This document shows, in pieces, positions 48,267-60,044 of a stretch of DNA of 64,000 nt. The notes under the pieces were generated by a model. The model ran no database searches. It was not told where the DNA came from and worked only from the letters and a program-made list of their open reading frames with translations. The stretch covers positions 1,488,001 through 1,552,000 of the forward strand of contig JAALGZ010000003.1 of the NCBI GenBank assembly GCA_015227615.1, in the 5' to 3' direction. This DNA comes from Labyrinthula sp. Ha (taxonomy: Eukaryota; Sar; Bigyra; Labyrinthulida; Labyrinthulaceae). Made by a program: the position numbers and the translations under genes. The first letter of the stretch is position 1; each line of letters starts with the position of its first letter.

Positions 48267-49948
48267 ATGTTTGCATTAGACTTAGCAACCAGAAGAAAAT
48301 ATAATCGTTTCCTCTCCTTTGCTCCTTTAAAAGGTATTGTATCTAGATATGAGGTAAGTTCTGAGCCGTTGACGACTCAAAATGCGCAGTGGGTCAAGAA
48401 CTTATTCGAAGATGTCTTGGATTACATTTTTCTCAAAGTACCTATATCAAATGCAGATGGCGGACTTCGTTCTCTAAAGTTTCAAGATAGAAAATTTTCA
48501 CAGTTTTTGATTTCTTATTTGAAAATTGAGTTTGGTTCGTCAATGGAAACAATGAACAAAACAGAAAGAATAATTGAACTGAGGAAAATCTGCGAAGAAG
48601 TAATTATAGCAATAGAGTCATCCAAGTATAGCGACACAAGTGCGTATCTTTTTCATCAGTTTATTACGGAGTCTTACGACCATAATTTGCTTTCTGTTCT
48701 ACTTTATTTGAAATCTCTTATGGAAAAAATTTGCATGCACTCAACGGATAGCTCCTTTCACTCAGTCATGAATCTAGGTACCAATATTTATCCGTTTTAT
48801 TTCTAGATTTGTTAATTGGAAAAGATGAGGTTGATCTTCTCGTAAGAAGCGTGAAGATTGGTGGAGAAAGAATAGGAGAAAACGTCTTGCGACAAAGTTT
48901 TAAGGAAAATGCGAAGGGAAGAGGCACGGTACTGTTGATTGATTTCTTGGCAGGCGTGCTAAAGCACTTACACGAAGAAAGGAGTAAGGCTAGCCTTTTT
49001 GACACTGGAGCACTTGGAGAAAATATTAGTGAATTTACAGAAACATCTGGATCGTTGGAGTTGCATTGGGGATCTGCGGAGAATCTGTGCAACCCAATTT
49101 CTGTCAGTGACAATGATGATCAAGTTGTTGACAATTCGTTTTCAAAAAATTATTCTGCTAGTCCCGTGAAAACTGATTTCGTTGACTATACGGCTGTTCA
49201 TATTCATGCTCACACCCGCAGTTTTATCTCAAGTAGAATTTCAACAATAAGCAACAACAGCGAACCTAATGGGATTGGTAATAAAACTCTGCAAGATGCC
49301 GCCGCATTGGATAGTCCAAATACAGTTATAAGCTTACAGGATTATCTGGAAGAACAAGAGTCCTTTGTTCCTGAGGTTCCGGCGCAAGATCAGCTTGTTG
49401 CCCCGATTCCAAAAGTAGAAAAGGCGTTTTCTGGGAACCAAGAAATAGTGGTTCCAACAAAAGATGATTTCAAATCTGCTTTTGTTGATAACTTTGACCT
49501 TGTAAGTTGCTTACGAAACACACTTGAGGAAGAGATAAGGCGCATGGCAATGTTTCAGAAAACCTCTAAGAGCAGATACACGGCAGAAACTGACACCGAA
49601 TCTGCTTATAAGGACTTGAAACCCGTGAAAGATACTGCCTGGAAGCTGGTTCTTTCGGTTTGTGGCATTCGAACAAATCGTGTGCATTTTCATGGTATTG
49701 CTTGTGAAGAGATGCCTGAACTTTGCACCATCAATAAGCTGAAAGCGAAATTTAAGAGCATTTTGTTTTTATGCTTTAATCTTCCTGAGTCACCTGAAAA
49801 TGATGGTCTGGCCTCATTAACTCGGCTTCCTAGTTTGTCTGCTGACGTAAGCGTTGCAGCTGGAGTGAAGGAGTTCATCAGGATGGTTCTAAACACATCT
49901 GAGGTGAAAAATGCGACATACAGTGCCTTTAGATGTAGAGAAAAGTAA
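48267..49948 (+). CDS. Unrecognised two-exon protein with a 29-nt intron
   Basis: Exon 1 (48267-48777) and exon 2 (48807-49948) join in phase 1 through a 29-nt GT-AG intron, giving exactly 551 codons including the stop, so 550 residues. The second exon has no ATG at its open start, which supports splicing. The N-terminal half is mostly helical with repeated Leu/Ile/Lys patterns (VKNLFEDVLDYIFLKV, LLYLKSLMEKI, LLVRSVKIGGERIGENVL). The middle (about 230-380) is Ser/Asn/Pro-rich and probably disordered. A second folded part follows (FKSAFVDNFDLVSCLRNTLEEEI onwards). There is no transmembrane segment or known catalytic motif. I do not recognise the family. Confidence 0.72.
48778..48806 (+). other. 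29-nt intron
   Basis: Donor GTACCA, acceptor TTCTAG. The phase 1 junction G|AT restores the frame into DLLIGKDEVDLLV. If the intron is retained, its terminal TAG is itself an in-frame stop. Confidence 0.85.
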
Positions 49949-52900
49949 TAAGGAAGTTAGTGGATAGAGCAAAATCAGCTGATTTTCTTGTGAAATTGTA
50001 TATCCCTTGGGCTTCCGGTTTCTGTCTTTTAAAGATTTAATAACGCAGCACGAGCAGGTTATTTGCCAGGGCGTTAACATGTTGAACGGATAACCTTATC
50101 TTAGTTGAACTTTTTCTATTTGTGTTTCCAAATGGAGCCTAAAAATTTGATGCAAAGGCATTCAACAAAATCCTAATGACCCGGCTTGCGACCCTTTGGA
50201 AATGTTGTCCTTTTCATCTAAAGCTCAAAACTGAATACTCTATGCATCTAAATGTTTAATTGATTCGTTGTTGTTATTTACTAAATACGGATCTTGTTGT
50301 GCAACAACAAGTGCTCGTAGAATATCAATTAATTAGTAAGCCTCTTTATTTCTATTAAAGCTTAAGGACTCAATATGAAGTCCTGGACTAATGTGTGCTC
50401 CTTTGCCATCTTTTATATCAACAAAAACAAATATTGGAACCAACAGTGAGTGCCAACTTAAGGACTAACTAGAATACAAACATAAGCACTATACCACATA
50501 TTGCAACCACTGAAACAGAACAGATCTAGTAATTTAAAAAGCTTACAAAAAAAACTCAGTATTTTACTGTTGCTGATGTAATCTTGTGATAAATTTGCAC
50601 AAGGGACAATTACTTCCGGATATGAGCCTGTAAGGTGAGCCTTTTACCTACAGCATAGTTTGGGAAACGAGTCAGCTAATAAGATCAGTCTAGGAATCCA
50701 CGGGCTGGAGACACATGCATTGATCTAAGGTCTAGCATAATTTCATGTATATCATCCAACTTCTCTTGTTTTTTTGTGCAGCTTTACGCCCTTACGCAAA
50801 ATATTGCATGGAATAGTTTCCCAGAGCATAACCAAGTACTTTGAGTTCATCCCAACAGACCAATGCTAAGAAAGCTGATTCTGCAAACTTAAGATTCTGA
50901 AAAAACTCAAGAGGGGTTGGATTTTCCTGTTTACAGAGTTGAGTATGCCATTAGAGCTTTCTCCCCATTTTTTGGATTATGCTCGGTGATCCGGGCCATC
51001 AAATCGTTCTCCCATTTAAATTCTCCCTAAAGGAAAGTTGTACTCAATTAGTTATGATGGTTAGGCCATAAAAGTATTTCTCGTGAAAACGTTTATTCTC
51101 ATCAATTTAAAACTAGAAATACAGAATACTAACTAATAAGATTCTCGTAAACGTAATGGCTTAACCTATGTGTGACATCTCTATAGAGTTTGTCTACACT
51201 TAACAATTTTCTCTTGTACTCCATACACTTGGAGCGAAAATTCCCCTTTTCAATAAATGGGCCTTCATTTCATTCAGTACAAGTTTTATAAGTTGTGCCA
51301 TTAATATCTTTTCTTCTTCAAAAGTATATTTTCAGTGTTTTAGCAATTTTCTCATTTTTAAGTCAAAGTTTAAATGCCAGAATTCCAAGTATCTAGTTAA
51401 TTGAAAAGAAGAATTCCTACATTAAAGAAGTTTTTTTAAACCTTGAGCTTTACAAGCACAAGTCACTACAAGTATAACCTCAATTCATTAGAATGTACCA
51501 ACAAATTTTGGCTTACTCTATTAACATGAGCAGTTTTTGAGTATAAGAAATCATTCAATTTTCGTTCAATAACCAAGAAACTATGATTATCTTCTTTGTC
51601 CTAGCGATTTAGTTGTTGCAGTTTAACTAATTAGAATAGATGTTTTCGTGAAACCAGGTAATATGAGTTAATAGCAGCTCGTAACAGTGCAGTTATAATA
51701 GTACATTGGTGCCGAACTCAGTCTTAAGTATAGTTGTCTTAAAGTATTTCAATAATTCACATCCCAAGTTTTTAAAGTAGCTACACTTGTCGTTTGAACT
51801 ATAAATATACTACTAATCTTGGCGTTCCATGACCGCTGACTGACAGTCATCAATCTACCAGAAAATGTTACATAACTGTAGCTTGTACATTTGAATTTAT
51901 TCTTAAGTTTTACTTTGGATGTACTGTAAACACGTAAAAAGGATTAAAAAATTAGCCAATGTTATGGATTAACTTTTTCAACAAGAAGTCTGCTCATCTT
52001 CGAGTGGGTTTCATGTTTGTATGGGCGTATTTCGGAAAATAGGAGAATCAGGTCTTTTGGGATGATTTCATACGCTATTTAACCGAGTTCTCATTTTATG
52101 ACAAGGCAATTAAATTATGAGTTAAGTAACTTCATTTAGTATGCCTGAGTGTCTTATACGAATCACAAGAGATGAAAAATCTAGCGTTCCATCTGGGGTT
52201 GTACGCCATAGTTATAATAATCATATCTAATTTGACGTCGATATCATTTCTTGTATACTTTTCTTTTAAATTAACTACCTCAAACAAATAAGTTATGATA
52301 AGTGGTGATTTTTATTGAGACATCGTGATGTAATTAAAATTATGTTATAGCATATTTTTTTCGTTTTAGGGCATATAGGAGCTATTTTACAAAGCAATAC
52401 TGCTTCGAAATCTAGAGTAGAAAACTCTGTAATTTTCGTAGAAATATTGAAACTGATGAAATATCTTGCACATCTTCTGGGGACATTTTTTTAGGGAGGA
52501 GTCGGTTGTTGGTGTGATGGATTCATTGGTTTGAACATGGAAGCCAAGAGCAAAATTTTCCTCTTGTAATTTTTTGTGCTTAAAAAGGCTTAATTAGTTT
52601 TATTTCTTTCGCTATTGAAGCTTTTCGTCAATTTTTTTCTTGTAAAATATATGAAAACAAAAGTTAAATGTGCCTAAGATATTCTTTTGAAGTTGGGTCT
52701 GCTAAAGAACTGTTTCCGATATAGGAGTTAGTATAAATAAGCTGTTTGAGTACACAGTTTATTTTATCTAAGTATCAAATAACTCGTGTATTTTAATTCA
52801 ACGAACCTGTTGATTTAAATGCTTCTAGCTTAATGTTGCCAGATATCTAAAAAAAATCTAGCTGTTTTGACCTATTTGCACTTGAGGATTGAGCTTTCAA

Positions 52901-54608
52901 AATTCTTTGCTTATTCTTCTTAGATATTTTTTGTATTAAATTGTTTGAGTGGATCTAAATGCGACAAGGATATCTAAGCATGCAAAGGAAACCCACTACT
53001 ACAAAAGTTGGCGAATTATATTTTTTTCAATAGATCAGATCAATATACTTCTTTAAGAGAAAGGCCAAAACTGGAATATTTCTGATATGGGTGGTAAATG
53101 GTATGGAAATACATAAGCCTCAAAAGGCAACGAGTCTGGTGCTTATATTTCTCAATGTAGCTTCCGGAGAAGTTGTTTCGCGTCTTTTTATCAGACTTAA
53201 ATTTAACTATTTTTAATTACTTTTAATTCCTACCATGAACATCAGTAGTGTGCATTAATTCTCAATTATATTTAGTTTTTCAAACCAGGAAAAAGTGTAT
53301 CCGTTTATGGTAAGGACAAAACGGCATTGGCTAAGAATATTGTCAACATCTTGTTTCTAAAGTCGGTAAAAGATATATTTACTCTTCATGAATAAATATT
53401 AATAATGCACAACACTAATTGGTTTCGTATCTTTTAATCTGTGGAAACAGTACATAATAAGTTGAATGTCTTGGCTCTGTCTTTTTCGAAATCGAGTTTT
53501 AATACGTACCAACTCACAACATGTCTTGTAGTTTCATTCAACTTCTCTTCAATCTTTGCATAAGTTTGATCCCCAACATTCTTAGTAGATATATGACTTC
53601 CTGTCTTCAGAAGAATGTCACCAAGACAGCATATTACCACATCCAAGAGTTTTCATTCGGTTTCTTAATAATATCACATAGTTTTTATCCCCTTTTCCTC
53701 AATTATAGATTGGAACTACCTTTTGTAAGTAGTAAACCACCAATGAATACATTGATTTGTTTTCATGCTATATAAAAGTATTAAGAAGGGCTAATTTCTA
53801 ATCCTGGTGCGATGCTCAGAAGCTATACAAGCCAGGTAGTTCCCGAAACCTATTTTCTTTTCCACTCAACTTTCGTGCTCTCCGATTTCAATTGTTTTCG
53901 ATACATATGTCCTGATCGCTTTGCTTCAAATCAGTATGGAAACAAATTATATCCCAGTAGCCATACGAAGGTTAATAACATTCAAATATGTTAGACATAT
54001 GGAGAATTAAGTATTCCATGTTGTCTTGGGCTACAAACTACATGTTAAAGAGCATATCCAAAATGAACTAAACTCTTAAGTCGACTCCGATATAAGCTAA
54101 TAATTACTTATAGATGAAAAACTAATTAATGAAACCAAGAAGCTAAGGATCGTAAAAAGATAAGCAATGGTTAATTACATAGTGGTGCAGACACTAGATC
54201 TGAACAAACTAACTAACTTAATATATAGTATTTAATGTTGCTAACTTAAGGTATTTTAGATAGTTTGAGGATCTAACAGAGTAATTTCAATTCAGGCAAT
54301 TACTAAGACAAATAGATTCATCATATGATCCAAATATGGAACTTACTTTTTCTACTCAAATCCATCGTCCAGATTAAGGTCGACAAAAGTACTAAGCAAT
54401 AATATAAATTTCTATTATGCTCCGTAGACAGCTTTTAACTCTGGGTCCTCAGTGTGTCCATAAAGCATTACGAGATATAATGGAAAGGGCTCTATAACCT
54501 TGCACTTGAAACATATTCCCGAAGAGTTCTCGAAACGTAATAATCCAATAATTTTTCTGTAACTAGGTTATCACTTACATAATTAAGATATGTCATTACC
54601 ACGAAATA
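49949..54608. other. 4.7-kb AT-rich spacer
   Basis: No supported gene, RNA or repeat. Short frames near 53.5-54.0 kb lack motifs. The final part precedes the SANT-domain gene. Confidence 0.5.
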
Positions 54609-55808
54609 ATGAAGCGATCTTATTTATCTGCTATTCCAAACGAAACAGACGATGAAGAGGATTCTGTCGTTGATGAAGATGAGTTGGAGTTACCTGACAT
54701 AGACGAAGACACAAGAATTTTTGAAAAAGTAGTGTCTAATGATATAACAGACCAAGAAGTCTCAGATCTTCTGACTGATAACAAGTTCATAACGAAAACC
54801 TTCAACGAAATAAACTTTTCTGACATCTCTGACTCTGACGATGACTTTTCTGTTTCAAGCTCTGTATTAAATTTTCGTCTTATAGAAGACAGAAATTTGG
54901 ATAAATCTGTTAAGAAGGTACCAGCTTCTGAGGTATCACTACTCACACAACTTGATTCCACTGTTGAAGGGAGACACGAAATTGACCTTGAAAAAGCTTT
55001 CCCTAAAGCTTTGAGTGAAGAGCAACAAAAAAGATATGATATTGTTTGTGAAAAATATTTAGCACTTTCAGAATTGATGAGTTGCAGTGAAGTCGATCGA
55101 AATGACTTTCTAAATGTGAAGAAGGTTAAAGTCGAAGAATTCAAAAAGAAGCTTCTGCAGAAAAGAGAAACCTTTTCCAAAAGTAAAAACACAAGACATC
55201 AGTTTTCTCAGAATGATGATGAGTTAATATTTATTGGGTTATTGAAACATGGAAATTTGAAAAACTCTTTTGATAAAATTCAGACGGAATACTTGAAATA
55301 TAAAACTGTTTCTGAAGTAAAGAATCGTTTTGCTAATCGTAAAAACAAAGAAACGCCAACAACCAACCATTTGATGCTATATAAACTGATTCGGCCTAAG
55401 ATTTTTTATTTTACAAAAACGGAGATTTTCAAACTTCTTTTGTTTTCAGCTGATGCCGCGTATCTACGGACATCAGAATTTAAAAAGAAGAAACTGGAAA
55501 AATTGTTAGACAGAAGATTAGATTCAATGTTTGTTCATAAAAGCGAGAGGGTTTTGCAAAGTTTTCGAGAAAAACTTAAAGCTAATAAAATAAATTTTAT
55601 TCTCGACCCCAGGATTGTGGAAAAGAAAGTGGAGTTATTATCCGTATTGAATCAAATCACGGACGCTCAGAATAAATGGTTAGATTCATGTTTTGCCAAA
55701 ATAAGAAAAAAATATTTATCAGCTAGTGAGCTAAATCTAATATCAAGTTATTTATTTGAACCTGATAGCTCATTAGTCAGAATTTTAAATACCCATCATG
55801 CAGATTAA
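54609..55808 (+). CDS. Acidic protein with a Myb/SANT-like domain, possibly GON4L-like
   Basis: A 399-residue protein whose first 130 residues are very acidic (TDDEEDSVVDEDELELPDID). Near residues 195-250 lies a SANT/Myb-like helix set: QFSQNDDELIFIGLLKHGN, then IQTEYLKYKTVSEVKNRFANRKNK. The pattern (acidic start of helix 1, L.GL..H, then YL..KT...VKNR) resembles the SANT of GON4L-type chromatin regulators more than classical Myb, but the tryptophans are missing and the similarity is weak. The C-terminal part is Lys-rich and helical. A nuclear role is likely. The exact family is uncertain. It converges on SEC23 with 149 bp between stop codons. Confidence 0.7.
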   Translation: MKRSYLSAIPNETDDEEDSVVDEDELELPDIDEDTRIFEKVVSNDITDQEVSDLLTDNKFITKTFNEINFSDISDSDDDFSVSSSVLNFRLIEDRNLDKSVKKVPASEVSLLTQLDSTVEGRHEIDLEKAFPKALSEEQQKRYDIVCEKYLALSELMSCSEVDRNDFLNVKKVKVEEFKKKLLQKRETFSKSKNTRHQFSQNDDELIFIGLLKHGNLKNSFDKIQTEYLKYKTVSEVKNRFANRKNKETPTTNHLMLYKLIRPKIFYFTKTEIFKLLLFSADAAYLRTSEFKKKKLEKLLDRRLDSMFVHKSERVLQSFREKLKANKINFILDPRIVEKKVELLSVLNQITDAQNKWLDSCFAKIRKKYLSASELNLISSYLFEPDSSLVRILNTHHAD

Positions 55809-55957
55809 TGTATTCTTTGTTTGGATTGTGTATTACCTTAGGTCTTCCAGAAGGGTTTCATTCAAAGATCTCTATAGTTTGAGCTTGGTGTAGCTAATTT
55901 TAGCAACATACCATGATTAAAGGTTGAAAAAGAAAAGTTAGCTTGATTTAATAAATC

Positions 55958-58565
55958 TTAAGACTGTACAGCCAATCTCATCAGACTCTCCATAAAAACC
56001 TTAAGACTGACGTCATCGGTAAATACCTGTTGACTTGAGTGGGGATTGTTTGATACGCTAGGGTTCAACTTAGCAAGGATAAACCTGCTTTGTGACTTGT
56101 GCTGATCACAAACTATATATCTCGGTACAGGAAATCGGTCTTCCATAAGTGCCTGCGCGTCTTCTCTTGGTGCGTGAAGCAAATCTCGAAAGTTTTCATA
56201 CTCTGGCTGATTTTGATACCCTTGATCTCTCCATGAGCTGATAGTCTCTCCGTGGAACACAACTACATGGAAGAACGTATCTAGCAGAAGTATTGTATTG
56301 GCGTCAATACTTGATACATCTAATACAGCTGGTTCCGGGGGTCCATGGAATGAGTATGACATCAGTGTTGCTTGGATCATTATAAGGCTGTTCTTCGTAC
56401 ATTCTCTCATTAAAACCATCCTTCGGTAAGTTGCTTCATCTGGAGAGGAGTTAAAATTTTGCAGAAAAGGAGATCTTCGTAAGTGAAACATGAACTGAGG
56501 ATATACAGAAAACTCTTCTGGCAGTTGGAAAGATCCAGGGTTGTCTGGTGTATAGTTAGCGAACTTGCTACATAGCCGAATCAGAGATCGGTCAAGCCAA
56601 CGTAAGATATCCGTCGTATTCTCAGTTTCAGCTCTGTGTACAGCTACTCGCGATACTAGAACAGCCGCTGCTTCTTGGTCGAAGGATGGAAGAAGGCTCT
56701 TAAGTGAAGCTGCTGGATTCTGCTGCCAATTTCCTGCTACAGTAGTAACTCGTAATCTGCTTCTTCCAGAGGAGTGTTGATAATGAGTAATGAACTGGAG
56801 ATGTCGTCGTTGCTGTCCTTGGGAAGACTTCTTGAGCTCAGCCTGTGCAAGCTAAAAACTAAGAAAAGATTTAATTGCGTCAGCTTAGCATGTTTTTAAC
56901 CACAAGCCTCTGTCAAGGTTAGTCGACTTAGGCGGGTATCAGAAATGTTGTTGAGAAGTTAGGTGTTCATCAACCGCAAAGGAAAATATATACCTCGAAA
57001 TAAAATGCCAAGGTTGTTTCAGGGCCAAAGTGGTTAACACGCCAAGCATATGTTCCACTTTCACCAACAGGGTTATCACTCACAGATGCACTTTTTTTGC
57101 TTAAGCTCTTGCAAGCTCCGATTGCCCCTCGAACCTTATACTCGCGACCGGTTATCATTTCAACGGTTCCGCCAAGCCCCATTGTAAGATCACCATATCT
57201 CTCTTCCTCCACTTCAGCTCCTTCTTCAGGTTCTTCTTCCACAACACGGCTGAAAACACGACGAAAACTTTCCTTGAATACTGACTGTCCAAAAGAGTCC
57301 GCAAGCACTGTTAAGCCACCCGTTGAATCTATCATTTCCCTCATTTCAACAACGCCGATTTGATCAAGACTACTTGCAAAAAGATCAATTGTGTGACAAT
57401 TGGTTACCATCCTGTCCCCCAAGCCCTTGTAAAAGGCTTTAGCTGCTTTCATAAATGGAACTTTACCTTTCTCAATGTCAGTATGGGATCTCATAACCTC
57501 CTGAAGTTTCTTGCTGGAAACAATTCCTGGTCCTATCGTCGGCGGGCCACCTACAAAGAGCATAATCCTTGCTCCTTGCCTGTTGCAAGATTTTTCTAGT
57601 AAGGAGACTGCAAGTGAAATTGCTGTACCTGTGCACCTTGAAGCACGCTCACCTGATTTCACTGGCCAAGGATCAACCCTGACATCATCTAGGATGGAGT
57701 CTAACAGCATACCAACTTCTGAGACTGGAGCAATGAATCTCTTTGCAATTTCAGATGGTGTCTTGGAAGAATCCGGAGAAACAAGAATTTTGGATATTCT
57801 GTTTAAGGTCACCTCCTTAGATCCCTTAAATACATATGATCTATGCATCGAAAGCCTATTTGGGTTCAAATCATGTAAGAAGGCCATAGTACCAAAAGTG
57901 ATCAAACCGACTTTGGCGGTTTCAGGAAGGATAGTAAGACTTTGTTGAATAGAATCTTTCAGTTCATCTAACTCTTCGAGTGAAATGCACGTATCAACCA
58001 CAAAAATAAATGCCGGACTCAGATCCTTCACACCACCCTGGGGTCCATGCGTCTTCTGCAAAGGAAGTTGGTACTCAATTGTGGTGAAATCAGGCAACAA
58101 CTCAGCTGGTAGGTTAGTCTCAGAGATGTTTTGGGCATAATGTGGAGGGAATGGATTTCTAGCTAAACAAAAAGGGCAAGTCCAAAGCTTTGTACGAAGA
58201 TCTGTCATAGCCCAAGGATTCAAAACAGCTCCGCAGTTTCCTTGCTTGCACCTCAATGGTTCATATTCTACAACTGGCACATCTGGAATGGATTTGAGCG
58301 GAGTGTATAAGCAACCTAACGGCACAACAATACGTTCGGCATCAACTTTACTTAATGGCCACTCATTCCAGGAAAATCTTACTCCATTTCTTTCCTCTTC
58401 TTCTTCAAACGGACTCAAGAATTCTTCATATTCTTCGTTTTCTCCTCCCTCCGCATAATATTGACCTTGACCTTGTCCTTCAGCAGTTGCATAGTTTTGA
58501 TCTTGATTATAAGCATAATTCTGGTTAAAATTATCCGTGTAGTATTGCTCTTGTTGTTGATTCAT
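55958..58565 (-). CDS. SEC23: SEC23, COPII coat GTPase-activating subunit
   Basis: SEC23 pairs with SEC24 in the inner COPII coat and stimulates GTP hydrolysis by SAR1 on ER exit sites. Exon 1 (58565-56994) and exon 2 (56842-55958) join in phase 0 through a 151-nt intron, giving 818 residues. The zinc finger is near residues 107-137 ([13 protein letters not shown] ... LWTCPFC), followed by the trunk/vWA-like domain ([30 protein letters not shown]), the beta-sandwich and helical domains ([33 protein letters not shown]), and the gelsolin-like end ([25 protein letters not shown]). About 60 residues of Tyr/Gln/Asn-rich sequence precede the usual start, slightly longer than typical (about 765). 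The join is secure because both exons align continuously with the family. Confidence 0.96.
56843..56993 (-). other. Intron of SEC23 (151 nt)
   Basis: Donor GTATAT, acceptor TGCACAG on the minus strand, phase 0. It joins LAFYFE to [13 protein letters not shown], continuing the SEC23 alignment. Confidence 0.88.
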
Positions 58566-58671
58566 TCTTCTTCTAGAGTTCTTCTTATATCTTTTGTCTT
58601 GGAATCGACTAATGTGATTGGTTCATTCTTTCCAAACAAAATTTAATTGGCTTTGGCGATAACACAAAGAA
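58566..58671. promoter_or_regulatory. 106-bp divergent promoter region
   Basis: Only 106 bp separate the start codons of SEC23 (-) and the RGG/dsRBD gene (+), so 5' UTRs and core promoters must be very short or overlap. No motif was identified. Confidence 0.45.
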
Positions 58672-59931
58672 ATGGTTTTTGATACAAGAGGAAGAGGAAA
58701 CTTTCAGGACGGCCGTAACCGAGGTTTCAGAGGCAATCGCAGGCGTGAAAATGGTTTCCGTAATCAAAGAGGAAATAGTAGTGATTTTAATTATCCACAA
58801 GAAGCAAACCCTAGCTATAATAGAGGAAGAGCTCGTGGAAGAGGATTCAACAATTCAAGAGGAAGAGGATTCAATAATTCAAGAGGAAGAGGGTTGAATG
58901 CTTCCAGAGGCAGAGGATTTAGCATCTCAAGAGGAAGAGGAAATGGTTTTAGCAGTCCGTCGCAAAACTCACACTACCAGCAAGAAGGAAACAACTACTT
59001 TGAAGAAGGTGGTGAATATCAGGATCACAATGATGGAAATCAAAATATTCGTGGTGGCTTTAATCGCAGAGGGAGAAGCCGGGGAAAAGGGTTTAGAGGC
59101 TCTCGACAAAGCGGTAGACCATATCAGGGCCAACATGGTCGTGGACGTGGTCCAGGGTCTTACAGTCAGAACAATGAGTATTATGAGCAGCAAAATCAGC
59201 GTTATGGAGATGAAATGGAGGAAGAACACTGGGTTGATCCAGAACAGTTGCTTCGCGAGAACATTCATCTCGATTTTAAGAACGATGAAGTGACTGCGAA
59301 ATATAAGACACAAGTTATGTTCAAGATATTAAGTGATGGAAGATTTGAATTTTTTCTACCAAGAGGTGATAATTATGTAGTAAATAACACAGAGAAGGAG
59401 CGACTTAAAGCCTATAGCCTTGTTCTCCGCCCATTTGGACTCAGAGTCCTTTTTGATGTGAACGCAAAGGCATTTTATCTGGATAACACAGTCAGAGTAC
59501 AAGACTTTGATGGAGTTGTTCCTTATAAGGTTAGAATTACAGATTTACCAATACTTGGTCCAGGAAAAAATATTGAAGAAACAGCTTCTAAAAGAGTGTC
59601 TCTGCTAAAACAGCTCCATGATGAGAATTTGTTGTTGGGCTTGAAAGATTTTGAGATTTCACAAGATGAGCAAAGTGGATCGTACCGAAAATATTCTACA
59701 CCAGTCTCTATGCTAAATTACGTTTTTAGAAAACAAAATTGGAATGATGTCAAATACACCTGTGACACAGTGTTGCATGGAAACAAGAATTACTTTCAGT
59801 ACACCATTAAAGTTGCTGACGGAAATCTTTTCCTAGGGCCTTACCACGATGCATTGCATGAGAACAAGTACGTAGCTCAAAATTTAGCTGCAGAAAATGC
59901 CTTGTACAATCTCCCATTTCATTTGAAGTAG
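58672..59931 (+). CDS. RGG-rich protein with a C-terminal dsRBD-like domain
   Basis: A 419-residue RNA-binding candidate. The first 170 residues are RG/RGG-rich with Asn, Gln and Tyr, the composition of phase-separating RNA-binding tails. Residues about 58-89 are encoded by a 24-bp tandem repeat. The middle part (about 185-330) looks folded but is unrecognised. The C-terminus, about 343-418, reads as a double-stranded-RNA-binding domain: SMLNYVFRKQNW at the start, an F-x-Y-T-I-K-V strand, and KYVAQNLAAENALYNL, matching the conserved final helix (K...A...AA..AL..L). One dsRBD plus RGG suggests a nuclear or nucleolar RNA partner. The usual second basic Lys pair before the last helix is weak, so dsRNA binding is likely but not certain. 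Confidence 0.75.
   Translation: MVFDTRGRGNFQDGRNRGFRGNRRRENGFRNQRGNSSDFNYPQEANPSYNRGRARGRGFNNSRGRGFNNSRGRGLNASRGRGFSISRGRGNGFSSPSQNSHYQQEGNNYFEEGGEYQDHNDGNQNIRGGFNRRGRSRGKGFRGSRQSGRPYQGQHGRGRGPGSYSQNNEYYEQQNQRYGDEMEEEHWVDPEQLLRENIHLDFKNDEVTAKYKTQVMFKILSDGRFEFFLPRGDNYVVNNTEKERLKAYSLVLRPFGLRVLFDVNAKAFYLDNTVRVQDFDGVVPYKVRITDLPILGPGKNIEETASKRVSLLKQLHDENLLLGLKDFEISQDEQSGSYRKYSTPVSMLNYVFRKQNWNDVKYTCDTVLHGNKNYFQYTIKVADGNLFLGPYHDALHENKYVAQNLAAENALYNLPFHLK
58843..58938 (+). repeat. 24-bp tandem repeat, four copies, within the RGG gene
   Basis: Four 24-bp units (58843-58866, 58867-58890, 58891-58914, 58915-58938) each encode GF/GL-x-x-S-R-G-R. The first two differ by a single base. The third and fourth are more diverged. 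The length keeps the frame, so copy number could vary without breaking the protein. Confidence 0.9.
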
Positions 59932-60044
59932 TTTGATGTATATTTATTTTTTCTTATTTTATTTTTTAGACTCTTTGGTGATATTTTCCATAACTGCTTA
60001 AAAAAAATATATATATCTATTTCTGTTCATTTGTTCGTTGAAAA

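Noticed and set aside
48046-48288. 80-codon minus-strand frame between the PHD gene and the orphan gene
   Set aside because: It overlaps the divergent promoter and the start of the plus-strand gene, and has no motif. Judged a chance frame.
52440-52580. Plus-strand segment loosely resembling a Merlin/IS1016-type DDE transposase
   Set aside because: The match is limited to scattered D, E, R, G and W positions. The downstream motifs were not found.
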